This document shows positions 1 through 11,170 of a stretch of 64,000 nucleotides of DNA, piece after piece. The stretch comes from Xestospongia bergquistia (lineage: Eukaryota > Porifera > Demospongiae > Haplosclerida > Petrosiidae), in contig OZ014423.1 in NCBI GenBank assembly GCA_963965975.1, positions 124,001-188,000 of the forward strand. Direction: 5' to 3'. Below the pieces are notes generated by a model. The model was not told where the DNA came from. It worked only from the letters and a program-made list of their open reading frames with translations, and did not search any database. The translations under genes and the position numbers were made by a program. Positions within the stretch are counted from its first letter, which is position 1; each line of letters opens with the position of its first letter.

Positions 1-2400
1 TCAATGTACTGACCTTGTTATTACTAGTAAGTCACCTTGATGGATAATAACAATATATGTTCTCTCTTGTAGATAGACCATGTCATCTATATACCACCTG
101 TAATTTATGTAATAATATCGCTGGTTGCCAATGGAGACGTGTTAGTGGGTGTGTCTCGAATTCTACCCAGCTTAATATCAGTAATGATGATGTTTTTGTT
201 ACTTGTCCAGAAAAGGAACTCGTATGCTCTCATTTTGATAGCTGTCAATCTTGTCATCATCATGAGGGGTGTGTCTGGAACAATTCTAAATGTACTACTA
301 ATACTACTGCTAATGGTATGTCATATGGATCCATTGTTATAGTATCAATTAACATTACTATAGTTACTATGGCAACCTGTGATACTAGCCATTTATGTTC
401 TATGAAAACAAGTTGTTCTCAATGTTTATTATCACCATCATGTTTATGGTGTCCGACATTACGTGACTGTGTCCCTTCCTCTTTATATCCTTACCTTTAT
501 CCTTATGGACAATGTCTAGGGTGGGAAAAGCAATGCAAAGGTAATAATAGACCACATGATTATCATGTGATTACAGTGTGTTCTCTAGCTAAGCCATGTG
601 CTGATCACCAGACTTGTTTAGACTGTCATAATGAACTTGGGTGTGGTTGGTGTCGTGATCCTGCTGATACTGGCTTAGGTATTTGTGGTGAAGGTGGATT
701 TTTAGCTTCAAGAAATGAATCTTTTTGTTCAGACTCGCACTGGTTCTTTGATGAATGTCCATGTAAGGAGAGACCCCTATAATTAACTGTATTTATTTTT
801 ATTTTACAGCATGTAATTGCAATGGTCACAGCAGTTGTGATAATAACAGTAATTGTATATCATGTGTGGATAATACTGAAGGTCAGTGTTAATAGTATAA
901 CAATTATTATTATTATTATTATTATTATAGGAGGTAATTGTCAGAGATGTAAACATGGTTTCTATGGCAACCCTGTTAATGGTGGGAACTGTTCTGGTAA
1001 GAATTATTTATTCCAAGTTGATTTATAATTTCTGTCATAGTATGTGATTGTAATGGATACAACAATGTATGTGATACTAATAATGGAACATGTGATTGTC
1101 TTGATGCTGGAGTCAGTGGAGATCATTGTACTATATGTAATACGTTATCAGCTTATCAAGGCAATGCTTCAAACTTTTGTTATTGTGAGTTAATATAATT
1201 TTATAATAATTTGTAAATGATTTATTTTTTAGATGAAATGAGAGTTGGTTTTATTTATACATTTGGAGTAACTGATAGTAATGAGAAACAGAGTTTCTTT
1301 ACAACCACTCCCTCTTCAGTAAGACCCTGAAATTATTGTTTATAATTATCACTCTCTACCAAATTAGGGAAGTAAACTTAACGTTAAATTTGAAATATCA
1401 CGGAATCTTGTGTCTGCAACAATTGGAATCCAGTTCTTTTTAGGCAGAGGTATAGTAGTCACATGATAATCACATGACTCATTCATCTCTCTTCCTTATA
1501 GTATCTGACAACTATATGCTACTATATAATTTAACTAGTCCTATAAATATATCAAACACAGACTCCTACAAGACAACTTTTAAGTCATTTACAACCTCCA
1601 GTAATGGTAGTATCTTTTATTCCTTTGCCCGTCCATCAATACAAAATACACTTGAATATAACTGGTTACTTGGTAACATAACAAGCAATGGATATACTAA
1701 TAGTTTATGGGATGGAGATGTTAGCTTGGTCATCTATGTCTATAACTTACAATCAACTGTTCAATATAAGGTATTATAATAGTATATATACATGTAATAT
1801 ATATATATAATATTAAATATGTATGTATGTATATATATTATGTTGGGTGTCTTTACAGATAACTCTTGATCAAACAGATTTGATATTTTTGGTGTATTTC
1901 TTTGTCACCTTTCTAACGTAAGTTGTCCTTTTCTCATATTAACTTTTATATTACTTTCTAGTTGTTTTACAATTCTCCTCACTATTTTCTTATTGGGTTG
2001 GTACATTAAAAGAAAAATAGAAGTCAGGGCTTTCATTAGGGTAATTCATTCATGTGATAATCATATGACTATCACATGACTTTTATAGGCTCAGCACATA
2101 GAATTACAGCGTAGAGTCAGAAGACCTTTCACACGTATTAAAGCTATTATCGAGAAGTCAGCTCTAACTAAAGTAAAACAACATGCTTCTTATGTTGCCG
2201 TGGAAACATGTCGTGATGAACGAGCTGCTATTTTAACCCTTTTACTAAGGTTACCAGGTGACTGTATAACGGGTCATCCTAAACCTAATCGGACTGGCAT
2301 TTGTTTTGCTAGTACATTTGTGAAAATGAATGTATCCAAGAAAGACAAAAAGAAACACTCTCGTTCAACAACCAGTAATAATAACACAGTAGACTCATAA
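1..2400 (+). CDS. Attractin/MEGF8-family single-pass membrane protein, 3' exons only
   Basis: Partial gene entering from the left edge. The first visible exon begins near 73 after a TTGTAG acceptor. Seen: at least four cysteine-rich PSI/plexin-like repeats (73-775), then laminin-type EGF modules (about 810-1185, for example CDCNGYNNVCD), a beta-rich extracellular stretch (1230-1770), a hydrophobic membrane segment (about 1860-2030) followed by basic residues, and a short cytoplasmic tail. The tail carries AAILTLLLRLPG, which resembles the AVLSVFVRLPRG/ATLLLQLPG element near the C terminus of attractin and MEGF8. It ends with a Lys/Ser-rich stretch and stop TAA at 2398-2400. Family members are large CUB-kelch-PSI-EGF receptors linked to pigmentation and melanocortin or hedgehog signalling in vertebrates. 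Attractin and MEGF8 cannot be told apart without the N-terminal half. Confidence 0.72.
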
Positions 2401-2476
2401 ATATATTCTAAATATATTCTTTTTAATAATAAGTAGTATCACTTTGTCTTGTGTTGGTGTATTTTATTTCAATAAT

Positions 2477-4818
2477 TCATTTATGATGAGACTTAGAAAC
2501 AACTGGAGGTGTTGTCCTAGATGAGTCATGTGACCTATCATGTGATGATGCACTAGAGTCATGCAATCTGTCATGTGATGTACTAGCATCTGATGATGAA
2601 GAGTCAGACTCCTCTCGTTTTTTCCTCTTGCTAGAAGATGATTTTTTTCTCCTAATATAACACAATCATATGCTAAACATTAAAAATCAAACATACCGTT
2701 TAGTTTTTTTATGTTTCTTGTGACGTTCTTTGTCAATAATTTTTTTTAGTTTTTTTAAACGAGCTTTTTCTAATTGTTTTCTTTCTCTCTCTCGTTGTTC
2801 AGCAGCCTCAAGGTCACATGATCATCAAATGAGTGGAGTCCCCAGTACAAAGGTCAAAGATATAGCACAAGAAGAGAAACAACCAATCAGATTTGTGCAG
2901 TCACATGATGTAAACATAACAAGGAGGCAAAGACACACCTTCTTTTCCAAAATTGATGTAAGAAGTGCAGCTCGACTTTTTGCTGGTTCTGTTGAAGGAT
3001 TATCAGCTAATGCTTCACGATAACAACGCAAAGCTGACTTTAATTTTCCAAGCTTTTCAAGCCTAGTCAATAAAACATGTGACTTTTATCAATTGTCATG
3101 TGACTTACTCCTGTCCGTATGCTGTTTGAGTTTCTACCAAATACTTCTTAGCATTATAGTGGGTGTGGTTTAGCGTCAGTGCAGCCTCAAAGTCAGCAAT
3201 AGCATTTTCATATTTATTATTATTGGCATACCTAAGAAAATAATATTAATTAAAACAAGATAAGTGGGTGGAGTCTTACAATGCTCCTCTAGCCACCAAT
3301 CCTTCCACATTCTCTGCGTCAATTTCTAACGCATAATTGAAATATTTTAGTGCATTTTCAATTTGTTTAGCTTTTAATAACTTAACTCCAGTTGCTACAC
3401 TATAACAAAGGTATGTTAAAAATAGTAGGTGTGGCTTACGTTTCCATGGACCACTTCCGTCTCTGCACTTTCCTCAATGAATCATAATAATCTTCCTCTT
3501 TTATTGTCTTCCTATAACAAATGATATAACAGACTCAATCTCATACTCCTTACTAACATGAGAATGGGTCTGAGGAGGCTGCAATGAGATTCTGAAGGTA
3601 CCTTAAGAAGAGCTTTCAAGTTTTCAATACAATATGGGTTTTTAAACCCAGTTGATTTAGACAAAGTATTGATATATGTTGATCTATATATCATATATAA
3701 TTATAACAACTGATTAGTGGTATCTTACTCTGAGTTAGATCTTATTGGGTCCTCATCTTCCATATACCCCTGTTATTATCAACAAATTAATTGTGATTAA
3801 ATAAACTAAGTATCATACCAGTTTAATGTTAGGATCAGTACTTTCAAATGATAACTCTAATATCTCATCAACTTCATTAATGTAAACTATGACAGCTAAT
3901 ATACTGTCAAATAAATGAGGTCATTATGACATCATGTACCTCGTACAACATCATCATATTGTAATTCATCAAATAGTTGCTTCCTCTTCTCAAGGTCACT
4001 ATCATTCATCTTGACCACACCCTATGGTTGTCATAATAGTAAGATTACTACAGAATATAGTACCATTATTCTAAGGTCATATATTTCTCTTTTCTTTGGG
4101 AAGTCGATGAGGGAGGTTACCCTTATTGTTACTTCTGTTGAGCATTTATTGACCACATAGCCTTGAACTACATGACCTGGGACTAGTAACTAGAAAGGGC
4201 GTGGCTTTTTCAATTGGTTATATAACCAAACCTTGAAGAGTTGTTTTGTTCGATATTCTGGGTCCACTTTCATGAGGTACTCAATAGGAGGAGGATCCCC
4301 ATATGCCCCTGTAATTATTGAGTGTTATCATTAAATGGGTCCTTCTTGGTGTAACTTCTATGATGATGTCATTTGTACTATGATGATTACATCATTATGT
4401 GTCATAAGGTTTTGGTTTAGGGTTTAGGTGATGGATTTAGATGATGTCATCATATATGATGACATCATTAGGTGTCATTTAATGATGATGTCATCAGAGT
4501 TGTGTTACACCAAGAACCACCCCATTAAATAACACAATAAGTACCTGGAAAATTAGGAGGTGATACAATAAGGGGTTGATTGTTACCGTGGTAACTTAAG
4601 TACTCCATTACATCACTTTGGGCTTCCATAAATTTAGTAACCTGTCGCTGAAAAGGATTTTCTATGAGTAAGTCATGTGACTGTCTTGTGACCAATGTAT
4701 TAGCATCTGTCTGTTGTTCTGTAGAGATGTACGAGTCCATTAATTGGGTGTGGCCTTCTTCTGGTTCATTTGTTGGAACTGGTGCCTCCTTGTCATAACA
4801 ACTGCTTAGTAAGTCCAT
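2477..4818 (-). CDS. TTC14: TTC14-like protein (S1-like region plus TPR repeats, Ser/Lys-rich tail)
   Basis: Multi-exon gene read leftward. The N-terminal exon (4818-4545) is unstructured. Next comes a region compatible with an S1-type RNA-binding fold (about 4190-3830, PGHVVQGYVVNK), a helical segment matching the TTC14 linker (GFKNPYCIENL, about 3640), and TPR repeats (about 3420-3000; ALKYFNYALEIDAENVEGLV and YENAIADFEAAL). The tail is charged and serine-rich (KRKKREESDSSSSDAS) with stop TGA at 2479-2477. The order S1, linker, TPR, Lys/Ser tail is that of vertebrate TTC14, a poorly characterised, probably nuclear RNA-associated protein. The chosen ATG (4818) overlaps the start codon of the gene on the other strand. 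The frame stays open upstream to 4977, and later ATGs are possible. The intron 4544-4309 holds a MITE. Confidence 0.7.
4337..4522. mobile_element. Complete hAT-like MITE, 186 bp
   Basis: A short non-coding element inside a TTC14 intron. It has 19-bp terminal inverted repeats: left GGGTCCTTCTTGGTGTAAC (4337-4355), right GTTACACCAAGAACCACCC (4504-4522), matching at 17 of 19 positions. It is flanked by perfect 8-bp direct repeats CATTAAAT at 4329-4336 and 4523-4530, as expected of a target-site duplication. The interior is rich in palindromic TGATGACATCA-type words (4363-4500). An 8-bp duplication is typical of the hAT superfamily, so this is inferred to be a non-autonomous hAT derivative. Removing the element and one repeat leaves an intron of about 42 bp, the usual size here. 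Confidence 0.85.
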
Positions 4819-6837
4819 GTGTGATGATGATGAGGGTGTGGTTAATTTATCATTAACCCCTTGTATGGAGGAAGAGATTGTTCTAACTGGCACAGCAGTA
4901 ACAGATACTTCAGTTGACACAGAAGATATAGAAACAGATTTATGTGAAATGAACTGCAATTCTATACCAGAGAACAAGATTCCATTACGTCATCGTGATG
5001 CTAGTAGTAAATCAAGTATTAATAGTGAGGCAAACCCTGTTCATCGTGTCTATATGATACGTTGGTTAATGTTAGTGGCTATGATTGTATTAAACATCAG
5101 TAATGGCATGGTAAGGACCTCTAATACGCATATACTAATATATATATTTATTGATAACAGACGTGGTTAACATATGCCCCTGTACCTCATTTAACTGCTG
5201 ACTTTTATAATATAACGTTAGAAGATGTTGATTGGTTCTCTATAAGTTTCTTTGTAGCTTCTCTTTTTGTTGGTTTTATTAGTATTGGTATATTGGATAT
5301 ATTTGGATTAAGGGCAGCTGTAAGTCACTGCTCCTTTAATTATATCCTATTAATTATATTAACAATGTAGGTGTGGCTTGGAGCTGGTTTTAATTTGTTT
5401 GGATCTATTCTACGTTATATCAGCACTATCCATCCTATATTATGCTCCACCCACTTTTCTAAATCAGGATTTATGGTAGCCATGATAGGTCAAATTCTTT
5501 GTGCCTGTGCTCAGCCATTTTTACTTTATGCTCCAGCAAAGCTAGCCAATACTTGGTTTGGTCCAAAGGAGAGAGTATTATGTACAAATCTGGCCTCAGT
5601 TGGTATGATATAACTACTCACACACACACACACACTCTGTATAATTATTAACCCCTTCATAGCTAATCCAATTGGTATAGCAGTTATACAGTTAGTTTCA
5701 CCTTATGTTGTCACGGAAACAAACAAGCTTCCTACTCTGGTATATTACGATATGCTATTTCATTTATTTTATATACAACGTCATTAGCTTTGGATATGTA
5801 TCTTACCAGCTGGATTAGGAACATTGTTGTCCTTCTCATATTATCGTAACCAACCTCTTCATCCACCAACAATTAGTGGAGATACTGAACACATCCCGTT
5901 TTTTAAAGGATTAAAAAAAGTGAGATGTAAATTGTTAAATAATATTTATCAATTAATTCCAGGCACTCTTAAATTGGAATTTCTTAGTTTTAGTAGCAAT
6001 ATTTGGTGTATCTACTGGTATGTTCAATGCTCTCATTACTATAATACCACAATATCTGTGTCCTTATGGATACTCTAATGTAAGAGATATATTAGATTAT
6101 AATACTGACTATTATGTTTGACGTAGCAAGATGTGGGTCTGTGGGCTTCCTTGCTTATATTTTGTGGTTTGATTGGAGCTACATTGGCTGGTTTATTAAT
6201 TGACCACACAAAGAAATTTAAAGAGATTGGTATAGCTAGTTATACATGTGCTGTTATTATTTTCATATGGTTCATTGAGGTAAGACTAGAATATACAAAG
6301 ATTTATATCTATAGTGTATCATAGGTTGCTAGTATTGAGAACAAACCCTACTTAGTTGCTATACCACTTTGTCTTTTTGGCTTCTTCGCTTTACCAATAT
6401 TACCAGTATGTATGGAGTTAGGTGTAGAAGTGACCTATCCTGTTGCCGAGGCAACCAGTTCTGGTATACTTTGGAGTGCAGCGTATGTTTACTTTTTATA
6501 GCATATATCCATTGTTATTACCATCTGTCCATTTCTTTATAGTCAAATTATGGGTATCATAATTGTGACAATTAGTCAAGTTATTGTCACAGACATCGAC
6601 ACACAATATTCAAAATGTGGTGTCGGACAAGTGACCACACCCAGTGATGTTATATGTCCAAATAGAAACTCAACATCATATATTAATAGTGACAGTGTTA
6701 AAACTCAAAATTGGAATAATGCTGGATTGCTGTTAGCTAGTATGGCAGTACTTGGATATGTTCTATTTGCTTTAATCTTCAGACCCAAATATAAAAGATT
6801 GGAATTTGAAAATGAAAATAATAACATAGATGATTAA
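4817..6837 (+). CDS. SLC49A3: SLC49A3 (MFSD7)-like major facilitator transporter
   Basis: About eight exons with phase-compatible short introns (for example exon 1 4817-5110, exon 2 from 5161). The product has a roughly 75-residue charged N-terminal tail, then an MFS fold: YMIRWLMLVAMIVLNISNGM (TM1), WYTYAPVPH-type start of the next segment, FVASLFVGFISIGILDIFGLRAA, FLLYAPAKLANTWFGPKER, FCGLIGATLAGLLIDHTKKF and LLASMAVLGYVLFALIF near the end. The segment order follows human SLC49A3 closely (PAKLAALWFPEHQ; GPYVDRTKHF), better than FLVCR1/2 or SLC49A4. The substrate is not established for this branch; heme or choline transport is known only for FLVCR relatives. Its start codon shares the CATG palindrome with the divergent TTC14-like gene, so in-frame ATGs further in (about 4865, 4949) are alternative starts. 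Confidence 0.85.
5616..5636. repeat. (CA)n microsatellite in intron
   Basis: A perfect CA run of about ten units lies in an intron of the SLC49A3-like gene, just after the exon ending near 5606. Confidence 0.9.
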
Positions 6838-6906
6838 TTTATTATCTGTGTGACTGCTATAATATATACATGTTATTCTAAATGTTATTTAAATTAATTA
6901 ATCATG

Positions 6907-7065
6907 TCATGTGGGTGTGTCCAAATAATCGATCCTGAATTTAATCTGTCATCTTCCAAGAAATGAATTAATAGATTGGGTCATGTGGGCGTGTCCAAAT
7001 AAACATCATCTGATCCTGAACTTAATGTGTCGTCTTCCAAGAATGATTTCTGAGACAATAGATTG
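6907..7065. repeat. Tandem duplication of the RTK1 3' end
   Basis: Two head-to-tail copies start with TCATGTGGGYGTGTCCAAATA at 6907 and 6981. The right copy is the coding end of RTK1 (stop at 6983-6981). The left copy lies directly downstream in the 3' flank, has indels relative to the right copy, and has lost the codons for the DDVYLDTPT tail. Confidence 0.8.
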
Positions 7066-10000
7066 ACAAGGTCACTTGCAGTAGGTCGCTTTTCTGAGTC
7101 AATATTCCAACATTTCATCATAATGTCATAACTATTAATAAAATATTAATAGTTAATAGCAAGTGGGTGTGACTTACATTTTATCAGAGCAATCAGTAGG
7201 TTGTGATAGTCTCTTTCCTGCCTTTAAATGAGCTGTCATTTCCTCCCATATATTGCCATGTCTTATATCAGAATATGGTCTTTCACCTATTAATAATATC
7301 ATAACATTAATTATTAGTTCTATTGTATTTTAACGTGATATCATAACATTAATTATTAGTTCTATTGTATTTTAACGTGATATCATAACATTAATTATTA
7401 GTTCTATTGTATTTTAACGTGATATCATAACATTAATTATTAGTTCTATTGTATTTTAACGTGATATCATAACATTAATTATTAGTTCTATTGTATTTTA
7501 ACTTACCATAACTAGCAATTTCCCACAACAGGACACCATAGGACCAGCTAAAAATTAAAGAGATTAGTCATTAAATAAAACCCTAATTAATGTTATGACC
7601 AACAACATTATCACATATCCTCAATATATCACATATGACATGTACACATAATGTTACATATTATATTATATGAATTTACATGTCACTCTTGTGAGAATAG
7701 ATCCATTTTTCCAAAGCTTCAGGTGCCGTCCATCTTACTGGCACACGATCCTTTGGATTTCGACGATGATAATTTTTCTCACCCAAAACTTTGGCCATGC
7801 CAAAATCAGAAATTTTGAGTACATGATCTCGTGAGATAAGAATGTTACGTGCAGCAAGATCACAATGAATTACCTAAAATTAACATAATCAATATTTCAT
7901 ATAGTTATTATTATAATTTACCTTCATATTATTCAAATGTTCTAATCCTGAGACAATCTGTAAAGCAAAGTTATGAAGATCTCTTGTATTGAGTTTTGTA
8001 GGAACATTGATATAATTATGTACCAATGGTAATAATTGATGAGCCAATGGAGACAGTGTTGTCACTGTGTAAGTAAAAGAATCAAACTGGTTAGTAGCCA
8101 GCTCAGTGAATGGAGTAGTTGGGGAGACACAAGGGGGTGTGGTCACTTCAGATTGCGTACGTGTAGGAAAATGAATGTATGTGTGCGTAGTTGCATTAGA
8201 GTACAGAGAGGTTTGTGCTGATAGTGGTAAATGTGAAGCAGAGGCCAGGCTATTTAGGGGAGTGTGACGAGAGACAAAGGGGCTATTAGATGAACAGCTA
8301 GAATTAGAACTATGTGTACTCTGAAGTCTTGTATGAGGCAATGTTGGAAGACACTTTTTTAGAAAGTCATACAAATTGCCGTGTTCAGCATATTCCATTA
8401 TCAAACAAATTGGACCATCTGTATAGGAATAGCATGCATGAGTGTGTTGTTATAAGAACAATATGTGTTACTCACCAGAAGTAGTACAGTATCCTAATAA
8501 ATTAATAATATTAGCATGTGGGCGTATTTTACACATAATATTTAATTCTTCTCTCATATCTTCCTCATCTTTCAAACTATGACAATCTGAAAATAGAGAG
8601 AAAACAGAATTCATAGAACAGATAATATTATTATATCATTATTTACTACAGTATGATAAAATAGTGTTGGCACTAAGTTAGTAAGTTAGTGGTTTTTGTG
8701 TAAACTATGAACTACATTAGGCTGTACAGGAAGTTATGATGACCTTGTCTTACCTTTAACAGTCTTCACGGCTACAATGTTACCAGTGATATTAGCTTTT
8801 CTGACTTGACCAAATCTTCCTTCACCTAACATCATTATAAATTAACACTTAGCGATAATATAATAGAAATATTACCTAATCTTTCCATAAACAACAACTG
8901 ATCACGAGTAATTTCTCTACAACGATTTAGTTGAGGAAAGAACCTGTTATTAACTGTGCATTTTCCTGTAATTGGTGAAGGGCTGATCATTTTAAGGGAA
9001 TTTTGTCTCATAAATGTATTGTTGTGAATACCCCTAAATGACATATGCTCTTGCTTCATTTGGTATTTATGACATATCACCATAGCAACCAGCAATGATA
9101 CAATAAGTGCAATAAACAACAAAATTGAGACTGAAACAGAAAATATCACGATTAATTGGACCATATTATCTTTTGATCTTAGAGTGGGAGTGGGAACGAC
9201 AATTGAAGATGATGACAAAGGAATTACAGTGGAAGAGACAAAGTGTACCAGAGGTACAAAGGGTAATAGAGATACATTATACTCTTGATATATTGTCTTT
9301 CCAGGATAACCAGTATCATTGACAATGCACTTATAAGTTCCTGCAAACTCTTTAGTCAAATTGGTCACATTAAACTCCAATGTTCTAGTTAATATCACTT
9401 CATATTTTCCAGTAAAGTTATCATCACCAGTAATATACATATCATCATAGATATCTTCCTCTAAGAACAGTTTTAGACCACTAGGAGTAACCCAATATAC
9501 TTGAGCACCAATTCCAGCATGAACAGTACATGTTAGTGACATATTAACATTATCCAGAAGTATTGATGGAGTTAACTCAATTAAAGTGGGACTTTTCACA
9601 GGTAATACTAGTAATAAAAAAATTGTGGTTAATAAAATGGTACTAATGATAGCTTCTTGAAAACTACAAACCACAGACAACCCTAAAAAATCCCAAACAC
9701 TGATAACATGGAGACAAAGAAAGGGTACTTTGAACATACACCACAAACCAGCCCAAAGTAGTTCTTAACTTAAAACGTAACCACTTTTTATATCTTTGAT
9801 CTAGCCAAAATCATATCAATACTAAGGAAGTGACAGTACTAGGATTACTAATTACAATGAGATCAATACCTGGTATTACTTCAATAGGGTAGTATTCTCT
9901 ATCATGTACATTACCCCATATATAATACAACTCTGCATAACAGTTATATATCCCTCCATCACTTGGCTGTAAATCATCAATAAAAAGATAGTTGACTGAT

Positions 10001-10973
10001 AGATCCTTTTTGCCAAGACACTCTGGGGCCTCATGTGTTTTATATGCTCTGATTCTATCAGATTTTCTCTTTGTTGCTGTCTGATCTTCATAACATAATG
10101 ATACCTGTGGTACAAGTAAATTAATGACCTCATAATGATGTCACTTACGTTTGGTTCAGGTACACAAAATGGATCTTCTTCAATGGCAGGTAAAGTATTG
10201 TTAGTTGAGTTAGTCCATGATGTGAAATAATTTGATGAAATTGATGAATAAACACACTTCAAAACAACATTTTGTCCGTATTCAAGATATTGTGGTGAGT
10301 CTGGATGTTCTATTAATTTGGGTAGTGTAGTGGTAGGAGCTAAGATAGAGGTTATTAATATAGTAGTATTATTTAAATGGATAACTTACCAGATACTGTT
10401 AATGAAGTGAACGTTTCTTTAAAACAGTACTCTGTCTGTACATGACATGTAAAATAAGCTTCATTATAGTATGGCTCAATGGACTTCACTTTAAGACACC
10501 CGTGGTAGAAAAAATTACAATCTTTGACAATTTCTAGATTGTCCAGTATTCCAAGTTTAGCTGCAATTGGTGTACTATAATTCCAAGAAGTATTTAGACA
10601 CACTTCTATTAACTCTGTTGGATGCCATATGGTAAAACACCATGTTATATCAAATGGATCTCTCACAAAAGGACCAAGATCAGAACAATAAAAATCATAA
10701 CATGGAATTAAGATAGAAGTACCAATTGGGTCAGATGGATATCTTTCATCTATATAACAACAAATATCAACACTTTCTAATATTATATTATCACCTACCA
10801 ATCTTTCCATTGCTGATAGACAAACGCTTTCTTACGCTTTCTTTAAAATGTTCTTGTAACGTAACATTAGCTTTAAGTTCACAAGCATTATCCACTAATT
10901 CTTCGCGAGTAATTTCTGTCATTGCTGTAGTGAACGTCGCTAACATCAAAAAGAACAGTACGTGAGACATCAT
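6981..10973 (-). CDS. Ig-domain receptor tyrosine kinase (RTK1)
   Basis: Multi-exon gene. The N terminus MMSHVLFFLMLATFTTAMT is a likely signal peptide (ATG 10973). Extracellular Ig-like domains are encoded at 10776-10390, about 10340-9870 and 9607-9230. A membrane helix follows (about 9140-9050), then a juxtamembrane segment and the kinase: glycine loop GEGRFGQV, VAVK lysine (about 8765), helix-C EELNIMCKI, hinge LIMEYAEHGNLYDF (about 8400), a roughly 110-residue serine/threonine-rich insert (8360-8000), catalytic loop HCDLAARN (about 7850), DFG (about 7820), PVRWTAPEAL, then WSYGVLLWE and CWNIDSEKRP. It ends DDVYLDTPT. The usual HRD is HCD here. The architecture is FGFR/VEGFR-like, but sponge RTKs expanded independently and the ligand is unknown. 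The intron 7503-7288 is a minisatellite. Confidence 0.88.
7296..7503. repeat. 42-bp minisatellite filling an RTK1 intron
   Basis: Five nearly identical copies of a 42-bp AT-rich unit (containing CATTAATTATTAGTTC) run from just inside the 3' splice site to the 5' splice site of one RTK1 intron (about 7503-7288, minus strand). The copy nearest the donor runs straight into the donor sequence. Confidence 0.9.
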
Positions 10974-11170
10974 GCAAAGATCTACACACTGCGAGTATGA
11001 CGTGGGACTCGCCTTTATCCTACTAGTTGTAATGATATTCATTAACACCAATAACACTATAATTACATAAAAAATACAGGAAATAAACATCAACTAAAAA
11101 TTATAATAATAAACACAATACATGTACCATTCAATGAGATGTGACAACTGTTATATAATTTATACAGAAG

